Under the pieces are notes generated by a model. That model worked only from the letters and a program-made list of their open reading frames with translations, did not search any database and had not been told where the DNA came from. A stretch of 64,000 nt of DNA from Bacteriovoracaceae bacterium UBA6153 (GTDB lineage: Bacteria > Bdellovibrionota > Bacteriovoracia > Bacteriovoracales > Bacteriovoracaceae). Where the stretch lies: the NCBI GenBank assembly GCA_002428265.1, contig DIUR01000028.1, positions 1 to 64,000 of the forward strand, read 5' to 3'. The first letter of the stretch is position 1. Each line of letters opens with the position of its first letter. This document shows, piece after piece, positions 1 through 8,075 of the stretch. The translations under genes and the position numbers were made by a program.

Positions 1-19
1 TATGAAAACTCCCGGCTGG

Positions 20-841
20 TCAGTTATACCAAGCTTCAATATATTCAAAAATCGCTTTTCTTGCTAGCTCTTTACCACCAAAACATTTTTCTCCAAGTTC
101 ATTTTTCAATGTATGAAAAAAACTTTCTGCAAATGCATTGTCGTAACAATTTCCTTTTCGTGACATTGATTGAGTAATCCCTAAGAAGCTAAAAATCTTT
201 CTCAACTCGGTTGTGCAATATTGCACTCCTTGATCTGAGTGGAAAACTAAATCATCTGGTTTTCCTTCAATGTTTGTCAGCGCCCGATGCATGGCTGCCG
301 TTGTATGAGTTGCTTCCATTGAATCACTTAAATCCCATCCCTTAATTTCACGGTTAAACAGATCCATCACCACTACCAGATACATAAAACCTTCTGTTGT
401 CGGAATATAGGTCAAGTCGGAAGCCCAAACTTGGTTTTCTTTCACCACTTCAGTCTTTTCAATTTCAAAAACTCGTGGTGACTTTTTATCGCTTGGATTA
501 TTAATCGTTGTCTTCGGACGGAAAGCCTTCTTACGACGTGCTGAAAGGCCCTCTCGTCTCATAATCGCTGCGACCTTACCTTTGCCTATCACTTCACCAT
601 CTTTTTCAAGCGAAGCTTTAATACGAGGCGAGCCGTACGTTTCTTTTGAGTCACTGAAGATATTCAAAATCTTCGCTTTCAACTCACCATTTTTCAGTTC
701 ACGATTCGATGGAGGACGTTTTCTCCAATCATAAAAACCAGAACTCGAAACACCGAGTAGATCACAGCAAAGTGCCACTGAATGACCCTCTTTTGCTAGC
801 AAGACAATTCCTCGATATTTCACTTCAGGTGATCCTGACAA
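20..841 (-). CDS. IS3-family transposase OrfB (DDE integrase), C-terminus short
   Basis: This is the catalytic half of an IS3 transposase. An HTH_21-like region sits near the N-terminus (residues 20-80), followed by an rve integrase core. The DDE residues are visible in SDLTYIPT, FHSDQGVQY and DNAFAESFF. The frame opens at a TTG inside the T run shared with orfA, so it is probably made as an OrfAB fusion by -1 frameshifting rather than from its own start. It ends at EYIEAWYN. Relatives usually continue for about 25 residues with an R-x-R-x-HSxLGY-type tail, so the protein is either truncated or a naturally short variant. Confidence 0.85.
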   Translation of the reverse strand: MSGSPEVKYRGIVLLAKEGHSVALCCDLLGVSSSGFYDWRKRPPSNRELKNGELKAKILNIFSDSKETYGSPRIKASLEKDGEVIGKGKVAAIMRREGLSARRKKAFRPKTTINNPSDKKSPRVFEIEKTEVVKENQVWASDLTYIPTTEGFMYLVVVMDLFNREIKGWDLSDSMEATHTTAAMHRALTNIEGKPDDLVFHSDQGVQYCTTELRKIFSFLGITQSMSRKGNCYDNAFAESFFHTLKNELGEKCFGGKELARKAIFEYIEAWYN

Positions 842-1131
842 AAAAAAGCCGTTGCATCTCGAAGAATAGCTGTGACTTTCTTTTCTCTTTCCAGTTCTTT
901 TTTTAGTTTTTTATTTTCTTCTTTCAGTGCTTGAAGCTCGGCATGAGCTGAGTTTGAATTTTCTTTTTTGCTGGCACGAACCCAGTTGCCGAGCATTTGC
1001 TCACTACTAAGTCCTAATTTGTCTTTGGCCTCTTTCATTCCGATCTCCTTCGCAAGAGCAACTGCTTGCTCTTTGAACGAAGTATCATAAGATCTTCTCT
1101 TTCTCTCAACTTTCTTTAAATTCGACTTCAT
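820..1131 (-). CDS. IS3-family transposase OrfA (HTH protein)
   Basis: A small basic protein of about 103 residues with a helix-turn-helix (residues 15-60: FKEQAVALAKEIG, then LGLSSEQMLGNW) and a C-terminal leucine/lysine-rich coiled coil (ALKEENKKLKKELEREK). This is the usual OrfA layout, in which the HTH binds the IS ends and the zipper mediates multimerisation. ATG at 1131 is preferred over GTG at 1140 because GGGG lies about 9 bases upstream of it. The frame ends 22 bases inside orfB. Confidence 0.85.
   Translation of the reverse strand: MKSNLKKVERKRRSYDTSFKEQAVALAKEIGMKEAKDKLGLSSEQMLGNWVRASKKENSNSAHAELQALKEENKKLKKELEREKKVTAILRDATAFFCQDHLK
839..848 (-). promoter_or_regulatory. Putative -1 frameshift site (T8 run)
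   Basis: On the minus strand the junction reads C-TTTTTTTT-G. The OrfA frame passes through GCT TTT TTT TGT, and a slip of -1 on T_TTT_TTT gives TTT TTT TTG TCA, which is exactly the OrfB frame. IS3 elements commonly use an A-rich heptamer, so a T-only heptamer is less usual. No stimulating structure was worked out. Confidence 0.55.
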
Positions 1132-1191
1132 TTTACGCACCCCATGGTTGGGTTATGTGCTTAAAAGACTGTCCGTTTTAACAGGGGAAGA

Positions 1192-1443
1192 TCAGCAAGC
1201 AGTTCCCGGACAGCCACTACTTCCATCGCAATGTGCAGAACAATCAGCACAATAAGGGTCTGTTACATAATAAGCCTCAACTTCCGGATTCAAAATATCA
1301 CGATATTCATTAAAAACATTTTCATCTATACCATCCAGCAAGTTTAAAACTTCACTAGAGAGAGCATCGTCTAGCAAGTTTAAAACTTCACTAGAGAGAA
1401 TATCATCATTAGGATCTTCTGATTTTTTGGAGACTTTATTCAT
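1192..1443 (-). CDS. Putative class I lanthipeptide precursor (LanA-like)
   Basis: An 83-residue peptide with an acidic leader and a Cys/Ser/Thr-rich tail. The leader holds two copies of LSSEVLNLLD, 12 residues apart, reminiscent of the F-N-L-D box that LanB enzymes bind. The last 25 residues contain five Cys and five Ser/Thr. The spacings TDPYC, SAHC, SSGC and TAC are short enough for several small (methyl)lanthionine rings. It is divergent from the PAP2-lanB-lanC genes, 75 bases away. The frame is open upstream to 1479, but that stretch contains the promoter, so ATG 1443 is chosen. There is no Shine-Dalgarno. Function is inferred from composition and context; it matches no precursor I recognise. 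Confidence 0.72.
   Translation of the reverse strand: MNKVSKKSEDPNDDILSSEVLNLLDDALSSEVLNLLDGIDENVFNEYRDILNPEVEAYYVTDPYCADCSAHCDGSSGCPGTAC
1337..1399. repeat. 36-bp tandem duplication in the precursor leader
   Basis: A 27-base sequence starting at 1337 recurs exactly at 1373. The repeat period is 36 bases (12 codons), with a 9-base non-identical remainder. It duplicates the LSSEVLNLLD segment of the leader without shifting the frame. Confidence 0.9.
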
Positions 1444-1450
1444 ATATGCT

Positions 1451-1479
1451 ATTATACTATACCCTAATGTCAGAGGCAA
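1451..1479 (-). promoter_or_regulatory. Sigma70-type promoter of the precursor gene
   Basis: On the minus strand TTGCCT (1474-1479) is followed after 17 bases by a perfect TATAAT (1451-1456). Only 7 bases separate the -10 box from ATG 1443, so transcription should start at or next to the A of the start codon and give a leaderless mRNA. Confidence 0.65.
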
Positions 1480-1518
1480 GCTCTAAGCCCAGATGGAACT
1501 TCTACTAAGGTGAAGCTA

Positions 1519-2262
1519 ATGAAATTACTTATAACAATCGTGATTGCGATGTGCTTCAACTCCTGTTCAACAGTGCCTACGAAATCTGACCTAAAGTTCT
1601 CTAACACACAATCTTGGGATAAATATTTTTTAGTCTACAGAAATGAAAAATTTAAAACTTTTGCTGAACTTGAACACATCACCTTACCCCCTCCCCCATC
1701 AAACACTTCGGCTCAAACTGATGAAGAATTATTAGTCCTTCTGACTTATCAAAAAAACAGAACCCTAGTGGACATCAATTTTATAAATAATAGTATTGAA
1801 TTTCAGACTCAAGTTTTTAACAAATTGCTTCTGAGTGATTTAATTTTAAAATTCAAAGAAACACACTTAATATTTCAAATGATCCATAATGACATGTCGG
1901 TTCTCATCGCTAAGCAGAAGGAAACATTTGACAGAGTCAGGCCCGAATATCTTTCTCACAAAATAAGACCCTCAATCAATACTCCAGCTCACCCTTCTTA
2001 CCCAAGCGGTCATGCAAGCATGTCATATATTTATGCTGAAATATTTTCAATGATAGACCCTGAAAACAAAGAAATTTATCTTAAATCTGCCTACAGAATT
2101 AGTGTCGGGAGAGAGATTGCCGGGGTTCACTATCCCAGCGATACCGAAGCAGGGAAAGCACTAGCTGATCAATTCACAGCAATCATTATAAAGAACAATG
2201 ACTTTCTGCAACAGCTGAACAAGGCGAAAATTGAATTTAAAAAAATCAATCAAACATTCTGA
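1519..2262 (+). CDS. PAP2-superfamily acid phosphatase lipoprotein
   Basis: A 247-residue exported phosphatase of the class A acid phosphatase/PAP2 type. The three-part active site is complete: KQKETFDRVRP, then YPSGHAS, then GREIAGVHYPSD. The N-terminus is a lipoprotein signal with the putative lipid-bearing cysteine in FNSC, so it should sit in the periplasm, anchored to a membrane. ATG 1519 is preferred over GTG 1510 because AAGGTGA lies 5 bases upstream of it. It is the first gene of the lanB-lanC run, with lanB starting 11 bases after its stop. Its substrate is unknown. A role in immunity or envelope lipid phosphates is possible but is only inferred from position. Confidence 0.85.
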   Translation: MKLLITIVIAMCFNSCSTVPTKSDLKFSNTQSWDKYFLVYRNEKFKTFAELEHITLPPPPSNTSAQTDEELLVLLTYQKNRTLVDINFINNSIEFQTQVFNKLLLSDLILKFKETHLIFQMIHNDMSVLIAKQKETFDRVRPEYLSHKIRPSINTPAHPSYPSGHASMSYIYAEIFSMIDPENKEIYLKSAYRISVGREIAGVHYPSDTEAGKALADQFTAIIIKNNDFLQQLNKAKIEFKKINQTF

Positions 2263-2272
2263 TGAGCAAGCG

Positions 2273-4993
2273 ATGAGCAAGCATAGCTTTAGTATTATTA
2301 GGCTTGGATCATTTAATTTAGCTGAAGCTCGTAAGAGTGATGTGGATAAATACTTTAATCACACTGGCTTTCGAGAAACCTTATGTAAAATTAATCCTGC
2401 CTATCATGATGTCATAAAATCAAAAGATCACTTTCACGAATTAACTCTTAAAGAAAAAAAAACTTTTGCAAAGTACTGGTTTCGCCTCATCGGTAAAAAC
2501 TCACCTATGAACAATACTGCCAGCGTAGCTCTAGTCAACCCCTCTGTTGCATACGAATCCCTTGACAGTAATGTAGAAAAAACTCTTCACAGGCAAAACT
2601 CTATTCAAAAAACCCACAAACTTTATCAAAACGCTATAACAACAGATAAAAACTACGAAAGCACCACCTTCAGACAAAACATTCTTAATAAAAAACTCTC
2701 TTACCATTTAGAAATTTTTCTAGAAAAAAATAAAATAGAAAAAGACACCAATGTAATTAAAAATCTTGAACTATATAGATCAGACACCCCTTTCGAGATC
2801 GAAAATCTAATCAAGGATTTTAACTTAAAAGAATTAGCATCTAAAAACATAAAACAATTCATACTCTTTTTACTTAAAGAAGAAATAATTATAAAAAATG
2901 ACTATCCCTCATTGCTATCTAAAGAGTCCTCGATCTTTTGTCAATCAGGAGAAACCAGTTACTACTATCATGCAAAAGATTTTAACATCCCTAGCGATGT
3001 CATTAATCAGATAGAAGAAGTTTCTAATATTTTAATTCAATGCTTTTCTTCTATGGCGGGCAATAACTCTATTGCAAAAAAAAAATCTGCAATAGCAGAT
3101 CTTCTGTATCAAAAAATAGAATCGTCATACATAGACTTGGCGGAGCTTGAAAACTTCATTGAACTCCGAAATTATAAGCTTGATAACTTATTACTTGATG
3201 ATTCAGTTTTCTTAAGATGGCTAACAACTAGACCTGTCATAAATAACAGTATCAACTTGAACGAAGAAGATTTTAAAGACATTGAAAATATCATCAAACT
3301 TAACTACAATGAAAATTTTAATCCTCCAGGATTTTCAGCAGTATATTCAATAACTGAAAATGATCAAATTTTATTTTCACATTTAAGTGGTTTTCCAGGC
3401 ACACAAATGGTTGCCCGCTATAACACAGGCTTAGAAAAGCTTAAAATTAAATTAAATGAGTACCAAGGAAAAATACAAGAAACTAACCAGGATATTATTT
3501 ATGCAGAACTAGACACATATCTCCATAGTTCAACATCAGAGGTATGCGTTCATCTTCCTTCAACTGAATATGTTATTTCGCTTCAGTCTGGAATTTCAAA
3601 TATCGATGTTAAAATTATACCCATAGAAGACTTAGAGATTTGTTCCGATGGAAGTAAGCTTTATCTCAGGTCCAAGACACTTAAAAAGCAAATTATACCT
3701 TTTGAAAACAACCCCAGAAGTCATCAAAGTTTGACGAATCCTATGTACTATCTATTGAAGTACTTTTCTTATCAGTTCTATTGGCCCAATATTCATCCCT
3801 TCTTTCTAGGCCCTCACCTTCTGGAATATTTTCCCGCTTTAAGATATAAAAACATTATCTTGTTCCCTAGAACCTGGTCATTTAGAAAAAGCGAGACAAC
3901 TTTTTTATCTATAAAGGAAAAAATTAAAGGAATAAATGAAATAGTTCTCCATGACTTCGGAAATAATTTTTATATTAATCTAAACTCCATGCTCGGCTTA
4001 AATATCCTAGAGGATATGTGGAATAAAAACCCTACCAACATTCCTTTTATAATAAAAGAATTCATTGCTCCATCAAACAGTATTCCATTTAGCAATATGA
4101 TTATTAGTAATTTTATTGGTAAAGAATTTAATCAGTTAAATATTCCAACAAGCTCAACTCTCCGATTATCTGAAAATGATTGGATTTATTGTAAAATATA
4201 TTCTGATGAGTTTACACTTTTAAAATTATTAAGAAGTGAAATATTTAGCTTTATTACCAGGTTAAATATTCAAACATGGTTTTATCTATTTTTTAAAGAT
4301 AAAAAAGGTTTACATCTAAGATTAAGAATTAACACTTCGCAATTTAACAAAAATGAGATTAATCAAGAAAAAAATTTATTCTTTCATGAGATTAATCACA
4401 AACGTTATGGAATTGTTGAGATTTCTCCATATCATATGGAAGATTCTGTTTATGGTGGTAAAAATGGTGTTGAATATTTCGAAAAAATTAGCTGTATGGA
4501 CTCCACAATTGCCATAGCTCTCCATAGAAGAGTTACTAGCTATGACGAAAAGATAAGCATTTTTTTAATTATAGCTGCTTTCTATTTTAAATATTCAAGT
4601 CATGGCCATTTACTCTTAAAACAATTATCAACAGAGGAAAAAAAATCACTTTTAAGGTTTAAAAATATATCAAACACCATAAAAGATAGATTCTCAACTT
4701 TAAAAAACCACTTGAAAAATAGTGACCTAACATCCTACAAGACCTCCCTAGGAAACATTCTAATAACGAATGCCAGAGTTGATTTATTAAACTCTATAAA
4801 ACTTAAAGTAGATAATAAATTAATCGAGCAATCTATTGATATTTTAGTTCTAAGATACATCCACCTTTTACATAATCGAATATTTATTGGACATGGAAAA
4901 AACCATGAAGTGTTATTAACCAAACTAGCACTTAAACTAAGTCTAACCATCAAGAGGAATGATGAATCAAGAGCATCTCTTAAAAATTTATAA
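2273..4993 (+). CDS. lanB: Class I lanthipeptide dehydratase (LanB-like)
   Basis: A 906-residue protein with the two-part LanB layout. The large N-terminal part corresponds to the tRNA-Glu-dependent glutamylation domain and contains the late motif LRYKNIILFPRTW, matching the PRxRxGRxVLSPARW-like region of the family. The last 270 residues match the thiopeptide/SpaB C-terminal elimination domain (WFYLFFKDKKGLHLRLRI, then YHMEDSVYGG). Such enzymes activate Ser/Thr of the precursor with glutamate and eliminate it to dehydro residues. ATG 2273 is taken because the upstream TTG 2231 overlaps the phosphatase. The 60 bases at 4201-4260 hold only 14 G/C, unlike the core genes. It overlaps lanC by 32 bases. 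Confidence 0.88.
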   Translation: MSKHSFSIIRLGSFNLAEARKSDVDKYFNHTGFRETLCKINPAYHDVIKSKDHFHELTLKEKKTFAKYWFRLIGKNSPMNNTASVALVNPSVAYESLDSNVEKTLHRQNSIQKTHKLYQNAITTDKNYESTTFRQNILNKKLSYHLEIFLEKNKIEKDTNVIKNLELYRSDTPFEIENLIKDFNLKELASKNIKQFILFLLKEEIIIKNDYPSLLSKESSIFCQSGETSYYYHAKDFNIPSDVINQIEEVSNILIQCFSSMAGNNSIAKKKSAIADLLYQKIESSYIDLAELENFIELRNYKLDNLLLDDSVFLRWLTTRPVINNSINLNEEDFKDIENIIKLNYNENFNPPGFSAVYSITENDQILFSHLSGFPGTQMVARYNTGLEKLKIKLNEYQGKIQETNQDIIYAELDTYLHSSTSEVCVHLPSTEYVISLQSGISNIDVKIIPIEDLEICSDGSKLYLRSKTLKKQIIPFENNPRSHQSLTNPMYYLLKYFSYQFYWPNIHPFFLGPHLLEYFPALRYKNIILFPRTWSFRKSETTFLSIKEKIKGINEIVLHDFGNNFYINLNSMLGLNILEDMWNKNPTNIPFIIKEFIAPSNSIPFSNMIISNFIGKEFNQLNIPTSSTLRLSENDWIYCKIYSDEFTLLKLLRSEIFSFITRLNIQTWFYLFFKDKKGLHLRLRINTSQFNKNEINQEKNLFFHEINHKRYGIVEISPYHMEDSVYGGKNGVEYFEKISCMDSTIAIALHRRVTSYDEKISIFLIIAAFYFKYSSHGHLLLKQLSTEEKKSLLRFKNISNTIKDRFSTLKNHLKNSDLTSYKTSLGNILITNARVDLLNSIKLKVDNKLIEQSIDILVLRYIHLLHNRIFIGHGKNHEVLLTKLALKLSLTIKRNDESRASLKNL

Positions 4994-6062
4994 GATAGTA
5001 AAGGCAAAAACTGTAAATGAGTCTAAAAATCATGCACGATTCAAGATGGCAGACTATTATTATAATTCTTATTTCTCACCCGATATAAACTTAAAGACCT
5101 TAACTATCTTTAACGAATCTCTTGATGTTCTTGATGTTCTTGATGTTTTTTTTCTATTTAAAATAAACATCTCAAAGAATTTTAAAAATCTTAAGCTAGA
5201 AAAGATTATAAATGATGAATTAATCAATATCGAAAACAATCTATTGCCAGAGAATGTAAAAAAATTTACATATGATGGTCTGTATGGAGCTATGGCCTTA
5301 GCCTCTATTGCATCTGGTTTACTCAATGAAAAATCTATCATCAATTTAAAAAAATACGTATTTAGCTTTATCAAACTTACTCATCTTGGAAATTCGATTC
5401 CCTGTCATGAGGCAATTAAATATACTAATGAGCTTGATTTTTCCAATATAAAGGATTCTATTAATCTTGGATTAGCTCATGGAATACTTGGTGTAATAAT
5501 CTTTCTATCTAAAAACCTGAAGTATTGTTCTACGAATGAGAAAACTTTACTTGAGTCATTCATCAAGCAAGTTTTAGATTTGAATGATATAGTTGATCCG
5601 AACCTAGGCTTGCCTTGCAATTCTCATGAAGTAAACTCAGCTATTAATAGACAAAATGGTTGGTGTTATGGTGATGTCTCTATCGGTTGGTCACTTCTCA
5701 TTTCCGCCTATTATCTAAAAAACAACAAGACTGAGATTGATGCTACAAGAATTCTGCTAAGAGGATTAAAGAGATCTTTAATTGAAACAGAAAACATTTT
5801 CTTTTGTCATGGTTTTTCAGGAAACGCGATTATCGCCAAGAGAGCATACCATCTAACAAATAACATCGAGTTTAAGCATTTATCTATAAAAATTTTCAAT
5901 AGAGCGATCGAAAACTTACTCAAGTGTAACAAAATGGATCTTCATATACTCGAAGGATCTGGAAGCTTATTACTACTAATTCACGATTTTTCAAATTATG
6001 ACATGCTGCCCGAAAATAATGTGGTAACTGATTACTTAGGCATATCCATCCCTGTTACTTAA
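4962..6062 (+). CDS. lanC: Lanthionine synthetase C-like cyclase (LanC)
   Basis: A 366-residue alpha-toroid cyclase that should add Cys thiols to dehydro residues to form (methyl)lanthionine rings. All three zinc ligands of the family are present: Cys in GWCYGD (about residue 235) and Cys-His in FCHGFSG (about 282-283). The motif LGLAHGILG lies near 170-178. ATG 4962 is favoured over 4959 by the spacing from AAGAGG at 4952-4957. It overlaps the end of lanB, suggesting translational coupling, and its tail overlaps the convergent peptidase gene by 27 bases. Family assignment is firm; the product structure is unknown. Confidence 0.92.
   Translation: MNQEHLLKIYKIVKAKTVNESKNHARFKMADYYYNSYFSPDINLKTLTIFNESLDVLDVLDVFFLFKINISKNFKNLKLEKIINDELINIENNLLPENVKKFTYDGLYGAMALASIASGLLNEKSIINLKKYVFSFIKLTHLGNSIPCHEAIKYTNELDFSNIKDSINLGLAHGILGVIIFLSKNLKYCSTNEKTLLESFIKQVLDLNDIVDPNLGLPCNSHEVNSAINRQNGWCYGDVSIGWSLLISAYYLKNNKTEIDATRILLRGLKRSLIETENIFFCHGFSGNAIIAKRAYHLTNNIEFKHLSIKIFNRAIENLLKCNKMDLHILEGSGSLLLLIHDFSNYDMLPENNVVTDYLGISIPVT
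5121..5147 (+). repeat. Three perfect 9-bp repeats inside lanC
   Basis: The unit CTTGATGTT occurs three times in a row and encodes repeated LDV within residues 55-63. It is followed directly by a T run. Copy-number change would keep the frame. Confidence 0.9.
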
Positions 6063-6440
6063 CACTAACGAAATAAGTATGATTTTAACTTTAAACCAAA
6101 TTGGAATTTTGAAATTTTCCACTTTCCCAAGTATGTTAGAGGTTGTACTTGGCTTATCAACATTTCTCAGTGGATTTAAAGGACGAGTTATAAATTTTTT
6201 TTCTAAAGTATTAAAATATTTATTAAATCTCCAGAAGTAATGGCAAATGTAATGACCATCTTGAAAAAAAACAATGATATCAAACCTTTTCAACAGTTCT
6301 AGGTTATTAATATAATTTACTTTTAAAATATCCTGATTTTTTATAAATGGAAGCATGGAGTGACCTCGTACTTTTAACTGTATCGATTGTTGAGTTTTAA
6401 GATGATTTTTTAGAAGAATGAACTCGTTATAACTAACCAT
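6036..6440 (-). CDS. S24/S26 signal-peptidase-like protein
   Basis: A 134-residue protein with the serine motif VRGHSMLPFI (Ser28) and a later ICHYF with His67. This resembles the Ser-His arrangement of ER/archaeal-type S26 signal peptidases rather than the bacterial Ser-Lys pair. A hydrophobic stretch near the C-terminus (WFKVKIILISLVL) could be a membrane anchor. It is the last gene of a permease-ATPase-peptidase run and overlaps the ATPase gene by 8 bases. By context it may remove the leader of the exported peptide. No protease of another family is present in the island. Activity is inferred only. Confidence 0.65.
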   Translation of the reverse strand: MVSYNEFILLKNHLKTQQSIQLKVRGHSMLPFIKNQDILKVNYINNLELLKRFDIIVFFQDGHYICHYFWRFNKYFNTLEKKFITRPLNPLRNVDKPSTTSNILGKVENFKIPIWFKVKIILISLVLSNRDGYA

Positions 6441-7209
6441 TCTGTATTAATGTCTTTGAGCAATTTTCAAGATAATAAACGATACCTTCATCTACATCTC
6501 CATTATAGATAATCTTTTGATTATCTATAATGATTACCCTGTTACATAATTCTTTAACTAGGCCAAAATCATGGGATACAAATATTACCGACCCTGAATT
6601 ATCTATTGATTCCCTGATTCTTCTCCCCATCTTTTCACTAAAAAAAGCATCAGCTCCATTGAAAACTTCATCAAGAATTAAGATATCTGAACTTTGAGCA
6701 GAAATTAATGATAGAAATAATCTAGCCCTCATGCCTTTACTGTAGTTTTTAAAAGGCACATGAAGGAACTTCCCTAGGTCACAAAACTCTTCAGTTTCTT
6801 TAATGATTTTTTCACGTTGATTCCGACTCAAGTTCGGATAGATCAATTGACATAAAATAACCAAATTCTCACGCCCTGTTAAATCTGGAAAAATAGTCAT
6901 CTCTGTGTCAAAAATCCCTCGGACTTTACCATGTGTAGTAATTCCGTAAGTGCTACCAAAAAGACCGGAAATATATCTACATAGAGATGATTTCCCCGAG
7001 CCATTGTTACCAATTAAGCCTACCTTGTCCCCCCTAAAAAGATCGAACGATATTTTATCTAGAACAACGATTTTATCACGCTCTTTCAATAGAAAGTCTA
7101 TTGGTGAATTAAGCATATCAACAAAAAAATCTCTGAAGGTAAAATTTTTATAATATGAAATTGGGTATGAGACGCTAAAATTATTAACTGTTAATGTTTT
7201 TTCTTTCAT
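6433..7209 (-). CDS. ABC-2 type exporter ATP-binding protein
   Basis: A 258-residue ATPase with Walker A GNNGSGKSS, signature YSKGMRAR, Walker B DILILDE and the H-loop in VSHDF. Sequence style and length match the TagH/Wzt/KpsT group that drives polysaccharide and teichoic acid exporters, but it lacks the carbohydrate-binding C-terminal extension of some Wzt proteins. It overlaps the permease gene by 4 bases and the peptidase gene by 8, so the three should be co-translated. In this island the cargo may be the lanthipeptide instead of a glycan, which is an inference from gene order. Confidence 0.88.
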   Translation of the reverse strand: MKEKTLTVNNFSVSYPISYYKNFTFRDFFVDMLNSPIDFLLKERDKIVVLDKISFDLFRGDKVGLIGNNGSGKSSLCRYISGLFGSTYGITTHGKVRGIFDTEMTIFPDLTGRENLVILCQLIYPNLSRNQREKIIKETEEFCDLGKFLHVPFKNYSKGMRARLFLSLISAQSSDILILDEVFNGADAFFSEKMGRRIRESIDNSGSVIFVSHDFGLVKELCNRVIIIDNQKIIYNGDVDEGIVYYLENCSKTLIQNG

Positions 7210-7982
7210 AGTTTAAGATATATCCTATGTCTGGCTTTACTCCATAATAAGGTAGTGATACCTGTCATGGTAAGAATTGCTAGTATTGCTTTCATGATCA
7301 CAATTCCATAGCGATGATAATCTTCATTCCACATTGATGTTTGAAATAACTCAATAAAAATATAAAATATGTTAAAATCTACTACATAATTTAAATAACT
7401 ATCAAGAAGTTCTCGAGGATAAAATATTGGCGTAACAAAATATAATAAACCTAGTGCAAACTGTAAGATGTATTGGGTATCTCTGAAAAAAACATTTATG
7501 ATTGCTACAAAAAACGTTAAAGAATAAATAAACGCCAGCAACAAAAGAGAATTTAAAAGGAATGCTCCAAGGACAGGAAAGCTCAATAAATTTTTATTTT
7601 GTATCAATATAGACAATATAAAAAATGATAGGACATAATTAATAAAATTATCAAGTATCTGAGATGACAGCAGTACCTTCGGGTCAAACTTAAGAGCTAA
7701 AAGAGCATTCCTGTGATTAACAAAAAGTCCCGAGGTCATTACCAAGCTTGAGGTAATAAATATCCATGGCACAATCCCTGTCAGCAAAAAGACATAATAG
7801 CCTGCTATGTCTACTTTTAAAATGATTTTAAAAATTATTGCCTGTACCCAAAAGGTTAAAATTGGATTTACTAAAACCCAAACTAGGCCAGCATAAGTTT
7901 TACGATATCTTGCCTTAAGCTGTGCCATAGTTAGGCTAAGTATTAACTCACTTTGACTTATGAGATCTTGATAAATATTCAT
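7206..7982 (-). CDS. ABC-2 type exporter permease (Wzm/TagG-like)
   Basis: A 258-residue membrane protein with about six hydrophobic segments. Its N-terminal amphipathic region LKARYRKTYAGLVWVLVNPI is characteristic of Wzm/TagG/KpsM permeases. It is the partner of the following ATPase. No glycosyltransferase or polymer-synthesis gene lies nearby, which argues against a simple O-antigen or capsule locus. Confidence 0.85.
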   Translation of the reverse strand: MNIYQDLISQSELILSLTMAQLKARYRKTYAGLVWVLVNPILTFWVQAIIFKIILKVDIAGYYVFLLTGIVPWIFITSSLVMTSGLFVNHRNALLALKFDPKVLLSSQILDNFINYVLSFFILSILIQNKNLLSFPVLGAFLLNSLLLLAFIYSLTFFVAIINVFFRDTQYILQFALGLLYFVTPIFYPRELLDSYLNYVVDFNIFYIFIELFQTSMWNEDYHRYGIVIMKAILAILTMTGITTLLWSKARHRIYLKL

Positions 7983-8075
7983 GATTTAATATATCCAATT
8001 TATATTTAAATTTCATCTTCCAGATTAATAGTTTTTAATATTAACATAATCCTAGCAATCTAACTAAATGAATAA

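Larger units (their letters stand above)
1..1183 (-). mobile_element. IS3-family (IS150-like) insertion sequence, left end uncertain
   Basis: Two overlapping minus-strand frames encode the OrfA helix-turn-helix protein and the OrfB DDE transposase of the IS3 family. The end next to the precursor gene is probably at 1183, where the minus strand begins TGTTAAAACGGACAGTC, a typical IS end starting with TG. The opposite end is unclear. From position 3 the plus strand reads TGAAAACTCCCGGCTGG, which resembles the other end only loosely, and OrfB stops early there. The element ends 8 bases from the stop codon of the lanthipeptide-like precursor gene. A target duplication cannot be tested because the far flank lies outside the window. 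Confidence 0.8.

Noticed and set aside
1192..1479. Precursor start at TTG 1479 giving 95 residues
   Set aside because: That extension is the promoter itself (TTGCCT, 17 bases, TATAAT), so it cannot be in the mRNA from that promoter.
6433..7982. Plain O-antigen or capsule export locus
   Set aside because: The ABC genes look like that type, but no glycosyltransferase, polymerase or sugar-nucleotide gene is nearby; the RiPP reading fits the neighbours better, though it is not proven.
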